Below, piece by piece: positions 27,214 to 35,098 of a stretch of 64,000 bases of DNA. Position 1 is the stretch's first letter; each line of letters starts with the position of its first letter. Under the pieces are notes generated by a model. That model had not been told where the DNA came from, made no database searches, and saw nothing but the letters and a program-made list of their open reading frames with translations. Origin of the DNA: Bacteroidetes bacterium ADurb.Bin013 (GTDB lineage Bacteria > Bacteroidota > Bacteroidia > Bacteroidales > UBA932); NCBI GenBank assembly GCA_002071385.1, contig MWFB01000010.1, positions 1-64,000 on the forward strand, given 5' to 3'. Made by a program: the position numbers and the translations under genes.

Positions 27214-27924
27214 ATGACCAATTCAGAAATTCGCCCCACAAGAAAGCAGATCATTCAAGGTTTGAATGAGAAATCCAGGATGAAGAATAAAGTATTCCTG
27301 CAAACCCTGGAGGTATTCAACGTTGTCAAGGAAGTGCTGCACGAAATGAGCAACGATGTGAATGAACTTTTGGAAGACGGTGAAAACCGGCGCGTTCGTT
27401 TTGAATACAGGGACAGAGGCAAGTTCGAGGCCGAACTGAAATTTGCAGATGATATTCTCATTTTCAGCATGCATACAGATGTCTTCCAGTTTGACAGGGA
27501 CCATCCCGTCTGGAAAAAGGATTACGTGAAAAAGGATCCTTTTGCCACTTATTGCGGTATGATATCTGTCTATAATTTCCTTACCGATTCATTCAAATAC
27601 AACAGGAAAGACGACCTGGGATACCTGATTGCAAGGGTGTTCATCAACAAGGACAGGAGTTATTTCACGGAAGGCAAGAGGCAGCAGACAAGGGACCTGT
27701 CAGATTTCGGAAAGCGTTCCATAGACAAGGCAGCCATTGTGAACATAGTGGAAACGGCTGTATTGTATTGTCTGTCTTTTGATCTGCTGGCACCTCCCTA
27801 TGAGACGGTCGCCCTGGCAACGGTAGAGCAGATGAATGCCAAGATAGACAGTGCCAAAATGCAGACAGGCAAGCGACTGGGTTTTGCCTTCTGTGCTGAT
27901 GATGTGAAAGCGGACGTTGAATAA
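27214..27924 (+). CDS. conserved hypothetical protein
   Basis: From the ATG at 27214 the product has 236 residues. No signal peptide or membrane segment is visible, so it is probably cytoplasmic. The N-terminal 70 residues are helical and charged. The middle part has mixed alpha/beta character with aromatic blocks (DVFQFDRDHPVWKKDYV), and the C-terminus is helical. I do not recognise a catalytic motif. It sits between proS and the DUF3078 gene with gaps of 8 and 12 nt, so it is probably co-transcribed with them. An in-frame ATG inside proS (27148) is rejected. Confidence 0.7.
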   Translation: MTNSEIRPTRKQIIQGLNEKSRMKNKVFLQTLEVFNVVKEVLHEMSNDVNELLEDGENRRVRFEYRDRGKFEAELKFADDILIFSMHTDVFQFDRDHPVWKKDYVKKDPFATYCGMISVYNFLTDSFKYNRKDDLGYLIARVFINKDRSYFTEGKRQQTRDLSDFGKRSIDKAAIVNIVETAVLYCLSFDLLAPPYETVALATVEQMNAKIDSAKMQTGKRLGFAFCADDVKADVE

Positions 27925-27936
27925 AATCATACTATT

Positions 27937-29001
27937 ATGAAAAAGATTGCATTTCTCGCAGTTGTCTTTTTGATGGCAACCGGAATTGCAAGCGCCCAGG
28001 AAAAAGTAAGGGTTGATTCTTTGCAGAAGGATTCTGTTGTGATCCCGACCTATGAAGAACTGACACGGATGGTTTTCAGGCTCACTGCCAAAGTTGACTC
28101 TGCCAGGCAAAGGGCCATTGAAGACTCGATACTCATAGCCCGTTTTATTGAAGAGAGCCGCCAGGCAGCCCTTGCCAGCATGCCCCCTCCCAAAAAACCC
28201 ACCTTCTGGACCAATTCCTTACTTTCCCAGCTGAACTTTTCACAGACATCGCTTACCAACTGGGCTGCAGGAGGAAACAGCTCGATTGCCCTGGGAGGGT
28301 ATGTAGATGCCAAGGCCAATTATGAAAAAGATAAAATCCTGTTCCAGAACCGTTTCCAGATAGGTTACGGGTTTGTAAAAATGTTTGGGGATATTCTCAA
28401 GAAAACAGATGACAGGTTGTTGCTGGATTCTAAATTCGGTTACAAAGCTACGGAGAAACTCTATTTCTCAGCAGCATTCGGTATGAAAACACAAATGGCA
28501 AAAGGTTACAAATACGCTAAAACTGACACAACACAGGTTTCGCAGTTTGCCGCGCCCCTTTATTCTACACTGGCCCTGGGTATAGATTACAAACCTTATT
28601 CATGGCTATCGGTGACATTTGCGCCATTGACCGGGGGTATTGTTGTGGTCACCAATCCGGATTTGCGTGAAACTTACGGGAACAAGAAAGACGAAAAAGT
28701 TCGCAAAGAGTTTGGAGCACAGCTGAAAGTAAAGCTTGACAAAGAAGTATTCAAAAATGTCAAGGTTGATACGGAGCTTATCCTTTTTTCCGATTATCTT
28801 AACAAACCCCAGAATATCCAGGTGTATTGGGACCTTTCCGTGTCCATGCAGGTTAATAAATTCTTGAGTGCCAACATCCGTACGAACCTGATCTATGATG
28901 ACAACATCAAGATTGCAGATAAGACAGGGCTTAAGGCCGCAAGGGTGCAGTTCCGGGAAGTGTTGTCCATTGGACTTTCCTATACCATATCAAACAAATA
29001 A
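27937..29001 (+). CDS. DUF3078 outer-membrane protein
   Basis: The 354-residue protein has a signal peptide (about 1-20, ending GIASA) and a short linker, then the DUF3078 pattern. The block LSQLNFSQTSLTNWAAGGNS (about 95-114) is diagnostic, and the remainder is beta-strand-rich with many aromatic ends (QNRFQIGYGF, SIGLSYTISNK). It is probably a Bacteroidetes outer-membrane barrel. The function is not known. It lies 12 nt downstream of the previous gene and 3 nt upstream of tilS. Confidence 0.82.
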   Translation: MKKIAFLAVVFLMATGIASAQEKVRVDSLQKDSVVIPTYEELTRMVFRLTAKVDSARQRAIEDSILIARFIEESRQAALASMPPPKKPTFWTNSLLSQLNFSQTSLTNWAAGGNSSIALGGYVDAKANYEKDKILFQNRFQIGYGFVKMFGDILKKTDDRLLLDSKFGYKATEKLYFSAAFGMKTQMAKGYKYAKTDTTQVSQFAAPLYSTLALGIDYKPYSWLSVTFAPLTGGIVVVTNPDLRETYGNKKDEKVRKEFGAQLKVKLDKEVFKNVKVDTELILFSDYLNKPQNIQVYWDLSVSMQVNKFLSANIRTNLIYDDNIKIADKTGLKAARVQFREVLSIGLSYTISNK

Positions 29002-29004
29002 TCA

Positions 29005-30360
29005 TTGAGGACACTTGAGCATGTATTTGGGGAAGCTGCCGGGAGGTTGCTGGAAGGATCCTCCGGAGGGATCCTGCTGGCAATCAGTGGGGGAGCAGAC
29101 TCCATGGTGATGGCTCATTTGTTTTTTCAATGGTTTGGACGCGGGGAAGAAAAGCAGATGAACAGAAGGAAGGCAGTGGCCCACATGAATTTTAGCCTGC
29201 GAGGCTCAGATAGTGACGGAGACCAGAGCTTTGTTGAAGCCTGGGCCCGCGGGAAGGACATACCCTTTTATGCAAAAAAAGTCGACACCCTAGCCTATGC
29301 CTCGGAAAAAGGGATATCAACCGAAATGGCAGCCAGGGAGCTGCGGTATGCGTGGTTCGAATGGCTCTGCAGGGAACACGGCCTGTCACATATAGCTGTG
29401 GCACACAATGCCAATGACAGGGCAGAGACCATGTTACTGAACCTGGTCAGGGGGACCGGGCTGCGCGGGCTGTGCAGCCTGAGAGAACAAAACGGCAAGA
29501 TCATCAGGCCATTGCTTGAGGTCCCGCGTAAGGCCATCCTGGACTATGCCCGGGAAAATCACATAGACTACAGGACAGATGCCACCAACCAGGAAACTGT
29601 CTTTGCCCGCAACAAGATTCGTCACCTGGTAATGCCCGTTCTGGAGGAGATAACTCCTAATGTGACACTACGCATGGGGAAAAATGCAGATAACCTGTTA
29701 CAGGTTCAATGCCTGCTGGATTCCCTGACGATGGAAAAACGTCGTGCCTGTGCCACTTCAAGGGGTTTATCCATCTCCTGCCTGGTACAGGGGGGAAATG
29801 TGGAGTTCTGGTTGTACCAGCTACTCTCTCCCCATGGATTCAATGCCTCACAGATAACCGGCATTGCCAGGGCCATGGAGGGACAGAGCGGCAAAAAGTT
29901 CCTGTCTCCCTCCCACATACTCTGGATTGAAAGGGAAGAACTGGTCATCCGGGAACTGGCCGATACCCTCACGCTTGCAAAACTGGGCTTCGAAAAGGTG
30001 GAAAAAACACCTGATCTCATCATTCCGCAGGACCGGAATATAGCCGCACTGGATGCCAATACACTCGAGTTTCCCCTGGAGGTCCGGCGGTGGAAACCCG
30101 GGGATAAATTCATGCCCTTGGGAATGAAGGGATTCAAGAAGGTGAGCGACTTCCTGATCGATCAGAAGGTCCCCGCCGGAGATAAAAAAGAAATCTGTGT
30201 TCTATGCTCGGGCAGTAATATCGTATGGGTCATAGGATGGCGTATAGACAACCGCTACAGGGTAACAGATAATACTACCACGATATTGCTCTTTCATCAA
30301 AGGGAAGACGTGCCCGGATCCCTCCCTCTCCCAGAAGATCAAGCAATTCTCTCTGAATAA
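29005..30360 (+). CDS. tilS: tRNA(Ile)-lysidine synthetase
   Basis: The 451-residue enzyme converts C34 of the CAU-anticodon isoleucine tRNA to lysidine so that it reads AUA. The PP-loop is LLAISGGADSM (about 24-34), followed by HMNFSLRGSDSD and AHNANDRAETMLLNL, and C-terminal substrate-binding domains. No ATG precedes the PP-loop in frame, so the start must be the TTG at 29005, only 3 nt after the DUF3078 stop. Translation probably depends on coupling. Its last 86 bp overlap the convergent sppA gene. Confidence 0.92.
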   Translation: MRTLEHVFGEAAGRLLEGSSGGILLAISGGADSMVMAHLFFQWFGRGEEKQMNRRKAVAHMNFSLRGSDSDGDQSFVEAWARGKDIPFYAKKVDTLAYASEKGISTEMAARELRYAWFEWLCREHGLSHIAVAHNANDRAETMLLNLVRGTGLRGLCSLREQNGKIIRPLLEVPRKAILDYARENHIDYRTDATNQETVFARNKIRHLVMPVLEEITPNVTLRMGKNADNLLQVQCLLDSLTMEKRRACATSRGLSISCLVQGGNVEFWLYQLLSPHGFNASQITGIARAMEGQSGKKFLSPSHILWIEREELVIRELADTLTLAKLGFEKVEKTPDLIIPQDRNIAALDANTLEFPLEVRRWKPGDKFMPLGMKGFKKVSDFLIDQKVPAGDKKEICVLCSGSNIVWVIGWRIDNRYRVTDNTTTILLFHQREDVPGSLPLPEDQAILSE

Positions 30361-32029
30361 GGCCTTCAATCCCGGGATTGTTTTTCCTTCCCCCAATAGG
30401 GATCAAATCTATTATCCTGAATGGTTTGGGGTAGCTGACCAACCTGTAGTCAGCAACACCGGCCATACCGGCTGCCATCCTGATGGCATCTGACAGACCG
30501 CCCTGCTGGTCCGCCAGGCCGTTGCTGATTGCGTCCGTTCCCGACCAGATGCGACCATCGGCCAGATTTTCCACAGACTGTTTTTCCATGTGCCTGTTTT
30601 CGGACACCGTCAGGACAAAACGGTCATAGGTCGACTCAATCTGTTCCCTGACAATCTGCAGTTCCTGTTCACTCTTCCGGTGATACAGGGAATTGAAGTG
30701 GCTGAAAGGATGGGTGTCAATGGTTTCGCTCCGGACGCCCACAATATCGGACAAGGTTTTTTCCCCGTTGAAAAAGATGCTGTAAACCCCAATTGATCCT
30801 GTCATGCTTGAAGGTTGCACCAGTATGCGGGAAGCCGCGCTGGCGATCCAGTACCCTGCGGAGGCTGCCATGTCCCCCATGGATACAATGACAGGTTTTG
30901 TGTCAGCCGTCAGCCGGATTTCACGTGTGATTATTTCGGCAGCCATGGGATCGCCCCCGGGGCTTTCAACACGGATCACAACCGCCCGTATGGTGGAGTC
31001 GCTCCTGTATTTCCTCAGTTGTGCAGCATAAGCATCGGCAAAAACCTGTCCGGTTCCTTTTCCCATGGCTATATCACCGCTGGCATAGACGACAGCGATC
31101 CTGTCCTTAACCGGTTTCTGCCTGTTCAGCTCCATATACTTGATATAATGTTGAAGCGGAAGGAAGGGCAGTTTCCTTTCGGGCAATCCTTCATAAACGG
31201 AAGATAAATAAGAGATCATCTCATCCTGATGCCACACTTCATCTGCCAGACCCATTTCTTTTGCATGTTGAGCGTCTGTTATGAATGAGCGGGCGCTCAT
31301 ACGGTCAATGGTTCCTTCTTCCATGTGCCGGGCCTGTTCCATATTCTCTGACCAGTGTTTCCAGGCAGCAGACAGGTAGGCAGACATTTGTGTTCTTTCC
31401 TGTTCACTCATGCGGAAAGCGGTAAATGGCTCACCACCTGTTTTGTAGTTTCCGTGGCGGATAACCTGTGCTTCCAGGCCGAGCTTGTCAAACAGCTCCC
31501 TGTAATAAGAGACTTTCACACTGAAACCCTGAAGGGTGATGCTTCCTGCCGGGTTGATGATCACCTTGTCGGCAGCACTTGCCAGGTAATATGCCTGCTG
31601 GGAATAGGCCCCTGCATAACTGATAACGGGCTTTCCGCTTTTACGGAAGGTCATCAGCGCATTGCGGATCTCTTCTATATGGGTCATCTGTGCATCCAGA
31701 TACTGGGGGTCCAGGAAGATCATCCTGACTGAAGGATCTTCAGCTGCCTGTTCTATGGCATGCACGATGCCCAGAAAGCCTGTACCTCCCTGCCTGATGT
31801 CCAGCTCAGGGGGCAGGAAGCCGAACGATGGCAGATCGGAGTCCTGGGTGGCGACACCCTCTTCAAAGGTTATGTGCAATATGGCATTGCGGGGTATGGA
31901 AGGCGTCACGCCGCCCAGCCCCATGCTTATCATCGTGGTGAGTGAGCCCATCAGAAGGAAGAAACCGGAAATGAAAACAAGTGCACTTCCCAGGATAACA
32001 GCTGCCAGAGTCTTGAAAAAATCTTTCAT
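30275..32029 (-). CDS. sppA: signal peptide peptidase SppA, 67K type
   Basis: The 584-residue protease digests leftover signal peptides in the membrane. An N-terminal membrane span (about 9-35) is followed by two tandem SppA domains. The catalytic lysine is in RHGNYKTGGEPF (first half) and the catalytic serine in SMTGSIGVYS (second half), the arrangement of the E. coli-type enzyme. A minus-strand -7 box (TATTTTTG, 32053-32060) lies about 23 nt upstream. It overlaps the end of tilS by 86 bp, the longest convergent overlap in the window. Confidence 0.94.
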   Translation of the reverse strand: MKDFFKTLAAVILGSALVFISGFFLLMGSLTTMISMGLGGVTPSIPRNAILHITFEEGVATQDSDLPSFGFLPPELDIRQGGTGFLGIVHAIEQAAEDPSVRMIFLDPQYLDAQMTHIEEIRNALMTFRKSGKPVISYAGAYSQQAYYLASAADKVIINPAGSITLQGFSVKVSYYRELFDKLGLEAQVIRHGNYKTGGEPFTAFRMSEQERTQMSAYLSAAWKHWSENMEQARHMEEGTIDRMSARSFITDAQHAKEMGLADEVWHQDEMISYLSSVYEGLPERKLPFLPLQHYIKYMELNRQKPVKDRIAVVYASGDIAMGKGTGQVFADAYAAQLRKYRSDSTIRAVVIRVESPGGDPMAAEIITREIRLTADTKPVIVSMGDMAASAGYWIASAASRILVQPSSMTGSIGVYSIFFNGEKTLSDIVGVRSETIDTHPFSHFNSLYHRKSEQELQIVREQIESTYDRFVLTVSENRHMEKQSVENLADGRIWSGTDAISNGLADQQGGLSDAIRMAAGMAGVADYRLVSYPKPFRIIDLIPIGGRKNNPGIEGLIQRELLDLLGEGGIRARLPFDERAISW

Positions 32030-32066
32030 AACCGTATTTTTAGATATTCATACAAAAATAAAACAT

Positions 32067-32074
32067 TATATTTG
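32067..32074 (+). promoter_or_regulatory. -7 box TATATTTG before the HYC_CC_PP-like gene
   Basis: Full TAnnTTTG match, 9 nt before the ATG at 32084 and back to back with the sppA box. No clear -33 box. Confidence 0.5.
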
Positions 32075-32083
32075 CAAACCAGA

Positions 32084-32554
32084 ATGAGAAGATTCCCGGA
32101 TATTTTTTTATGCCTTTTGTTGGGCCTGTCGTTTCTTGCAGGGAAAGCAGGACTTACTGTTCACCATTGCCTGCGGGAGGGTTCCTCCCATGTGGTGCTG
32201 CTGTCAGCCGATCCCTCCTGCAGGGCGGTACATGCTCAGCAGGCAGGACACACTCCGGAAGCAGACTGCACAAGGGACAACTCCGCCAGCCACGGCTCCT
32301 GTGAACGAATTCACGATCAGGACTGTTGCAGTACAGAGGTGTATTTCCTGGAAGATCCCTCACTGGTTTCTGACGGATTGGACACACCTGCCCCCGAATG
32401 CACCAGGATTACCGCCTACCTGGCAATTCAGGCAATCCCGGACATGGCTTCAATCCTGGAACAGGCAGCGGAAACGGCGGCCAGACTGCTCCAGCCTTTG
32501 CCAGGGGAAAATTCTGTTTATACTGGTAATCATTTGGTAGCTATGCGTTTATAA
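32084..32554 (+). CDS. HYC_CC_PP-like small exported protein
   Basis: From the ATG at 32084 the product has 156 residues with a signal-like hydrophobic N-terminus (about 5-22). It contains an HHC motif soon after it (VHHCLREGSS), then a DCC motif near residue 85 (HDQDCCSTEVYFLED). This His-Cys followed by Cys-Cys pattern is that of the HYC_CC_PP proteins that sit next to TonB receptors in Bacteroidetes. The Cys/His content suggests metal (copper-type) binding, which is inference. It lies 55 nt upstream of the TonB receptor gene. Confidence 0.7.
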   Translation: MRRFPDIFLCLLLGLSFLAGKAGLTVHHCLREGSSHVVLLSADPSCRAVHAQQAGHTPEADCTRDNSASHGSCERIHDQDCCSTEVYFLEDPSLVSDGLDTPAPECTRITAYLAIQAIPDMASILEQAAETAARLLQPLPGENSVYTGNHLVAMRL

Positions 32555-32609
32555 TGAATTGCACTGCATCGGTCAAGTCAATTCATTATTTAATCAAGCG
32601 CAAGTATCC

Positions 32610-35048
32610 ATGAAAAAATTCCTTATAAGTTTCTTTGTTTTATTACCATATTTTGTAAACGCCCAGACATTCCATGGCAGGGTATTGCTTTCCGGTGAAA
32701 ACGGGGACATTCAGCCGGCTGCTGCGGCCGTTGTATATTGGGTTCCTGAACGCAAGGGAGGACCTGTGGAACATGTGGTATATACCGGTGACGACGGCTC
32801 TTTCACAATTCCTGCCGGTAGAACCGGAATGCTGACAGCATCCTACATTGGCTATATTGAAGACACCATCCAGATCAGTCCCGCACAGGAAGACATAGAA
32901 TTCATCTTGTGGGAAAATGCGGGAACCCTGGATATGCTGCATATCACAGGACGAAGGCAGTCAAATTACATTTCCCGCCTGACTCCCGTGAAGACCGAGG
33001 TGATCACCGCAGCCGGCCTGTGCAAGATGGCCTGTTGCAACCTTGCAGAGAGTTTTGAAAACTCGGCCAGTGTATCTGTCGGCTTTACCGATGCCGTTAC
33101 CGGAGCCCGTCAGATCCGCCTCCTGGGGCTGAGCGGGAATTATACACAGATGCTGGAAGAGAACCGGCCTGCAATGAGGGGCATCCAGGGTCCTTTCGGC
33201 CTTTCCTTCATTCCCGGTCAATGGCTGGAAAGCATACAGATAGCCAAGGGAAACGGATCTGTTGTGAACGGTTGCGAAGCCATCACCGGCCAGATCAATA
33301 TGGAATTCAGAAAACCCACCGCGGAATTACCGCTTTTTGTGAACCTTTTCCTGAACGATGCATTGCGCACTGAGGCTAATATGGCTTCTTCCCTTCAATT
33401 AAATGACCGGTGGAGCACCGTTGTCCTGGCCCACGGTTCTGCAGACCTGATGAGGCATGATTCCAACGGTGACGGCTTTTTGGATGAACCGTTGACAAAC
33501 CGTTATTCCTTGGCAAACAGGTGGCTCTATGCCGATCCCTCGGGTCTTCAGCTGCGTTTTGGATTCAGGGGCCTGTATGAAGACAGGAAAAGCGGGGAAA
33601 TGGACAACGACTGGGTATTGCCCGGTCAGGCCAGGGACAATGCCATATGGGGTTCCCGGATTATCAATGAAGGCGTGAATGCCTATGTGAAACTAGGCAT
33701 TCCCCTTGTAAAACACGACCACGCACATGACCACGCCCAGGAACAGTTACCCATGCATGGACAGGAGCAGGAAGTTGCTCACGGGCAGGAAGCAGAATAT
33801 GTGCACGGCGAGGATTACGACCATGAATATGAAACTGCGGAAACAACAGGCCAAGAAGAAGTTACAGAAGCTGTAGAAAATGACAACCACATTGACCCGA
33901 ATATTGCCATGGTGCTGGATTACAACCTGCACAAACAGGACGCCTACTTTGGCCTGAAAGATTTCAATGCGCTGCAAAGTGATTTTTTTGCCAACGCAAT
34001 CTTCATGTCGAGCCTCGGGAAGCATCATAAGGTCACGGCCGGTGTAAGCGCCCTGGTGAAGAATCTTGACCAGGTGCTGACAGACCGGTGGCCTGCCGGC
34101 GGGGAGGAATCCTTTGACCTGGGCCGCAAGGAAGGTGTCTATGGAGCTTACGGGGAATACACCCTGGAATGGGGCGACAAGCTTGTTTTCATAGCCGGGG
34201 CAAGGGCAGATTACAATACCCTGTATGGATGGCTGTTCACACCGGGCGTCAACCTGCGTTACAATTTCACCGAGAACCTGGTATTCAGGGCCAACGCAGG
34301 AAGGGGTTACCGCACTCCTTACAGTATTACCGACAACATTGGGGTTCTGTCGACCGGTCGCAGGATAGTGTTCGGAGAAACACCGGAAATGGAAGAAGCC
34401 TGGACCTACGGATTGAACCTGACACTTGTGCTGCCTTTCGGTCACGGGGGGTCATCCACGCTGAGCCTGGAATATTTCCGCACCGATTTCATTAACCAGC
34501 TCATTGCCGACCAGGAATACCTCTGGAACGCACAGGTCCCTTCCATTCTTTTCTATAACCTGGAAGGCCGCTCCTATACCAACACATGGCAGGCTGATTT
34601 CACTACCGAGCCGTTCGACGGATTTTCTGTTCTGGCCACTTTTCGCTACAATGATTCCAAGGTGCAACTGAAAGGACAGGGATTGGTGGACCGCCCCCTG
34701 ACCAGCAAGTTCAAGGGGGTTTTGAACCTTCAATACACCACCCCCAGGGACACCTGGGTCTTTGATGTCACCGGGCAGATAAACGGTCCGGCCAGGATAC
34801 CTTCCTTTGCAGCGGATACTGAAGAAAAGACTTCACCTGTCTTTCCCATGTTCTATGCGCAGGTTACCCGCAAGCTCAAAAACATGGACATTTATATTGG
34901 AGGTGAAAACCTGATGAACTACAGGCAACCGGACCCGATCATCTCTGCCGATGACCCGTTTTCACCCCAATTCAATGCCAGCATAATCTGGGGACCCCTC
35001 ATGGGTATCAGGGTTTACGCGGGCATGCGGCTATCCCTGTTCAGGTAA
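32610..35048 (+). CDS. TonB-dependent receptor with His-rich loop
   Basis: The 812-residue outer-membrane receptor has a signal peptide (cleavage after VNA, near residue 17), an N-terminal carboxypeptidase-regulatory-like domain (about 20-115), a plug domain (about 125-235, with the unusual MACCNLAESFE in place of the usual plug start) and a barrel to the C-terminal LSLFR. Residues about 370-405 are rich in His, Glu and Gln (HDHAHDHAQEQ and similar) and probably form an external loop that binds a metal ion. With the Cys/His-rich protein upstream this points to uptake or sensing of copper or a similar metal. The exact ion is not proven. Confidence 0.85.
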   Translation: MKKFLISFFVLLPYFVNAQTFHGRVLLSGENGDIQPAAAAVVYWVPERKGGPVEHVVYTGDDGSFTIPAGRTGMLTASYIGYIEDTIQISPAQEDIEFILWENAGTLDMLHITGRRQSNYISRLTPVKTEVITAAGLCKMACCNLAESFENSASVSVGFTDAVTGARQIRLLGLSGNYTQMLEENRPAMRGIQGPFGLSFIPGQWLESIQIAKGNGSVVNGCEAITGQINMEFRKPTAELPLFVNLFLNDALRTEANMASSLQLNDRWSTVVLAHGSADLMRHDSNGDGFLDEPLTNRYSLANRWLYADPSGLQLRFGFRGLYEDRKSGEMDNDWVLPGQARDNAIWGSRIINEGVNAYVKLGIPLVKHDHAHDHAQEQLPMHGQEQEVAHGQEAEYVHGEDYDHEYETAETTGQEEVTEAVENDNHIDPNIAMVLDYNLHKQDAYFGLKDFNALQSDFFANAIFMSSLGKHHKVTAGVSALVKNLDQVLTDRWPAGGEESFDLGRKEGVYGAYGEYTLEWGDKLVFIAGARADYNTLYGWLFTPGVNLRYNFTENLVFRANAGRGYRTPYSITDNIGVLSTGRRIVFGETPEMEEAWTYGLNLTLVLPFGHGGSSTLSLEYFRTDFINQLIADQEYLWNAQVPSILFYNLEGRSYTNTWQADFTTEPFDGFSVLATFRYNDSKVQLKGQGLVDRPLTSKFKGVLNLQYTTPRDTWVFDVTGQINGPARIPSFAADTEEKTSPVFPMFYAQVTRKLKNMDIYIGGENLMNYRQPDPIISADDPFSPQFNASIIWGPLMGIRVYAGMRLSLFR

Positions 35049-35062
35049 GTCATATATTGGTT

Positions 35063-35070
35063 TATATTTG
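35063..35070 (+). promoter_or_regulatory. -7 box TATATTTG before the GH9-deacetylase gene
   Basis: Full TAnnTTTG match 28 nt before the ATG at 35099, so the fusion gene probably has its own promoter despite the short gap to the receptor gene. No clear -33 box. Confidence 0.5.
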
Positions 35071-35098
35071 CAGGAGAAAACTCATTAATTGTAGCAAT

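Noticed and set aside
33747..34445. A 232-codon minus-strand open frame in the TonB receptor gene
   Set aside because: It is antisense to a clear barrel-coding region and includes the complement of the His-rich loop.
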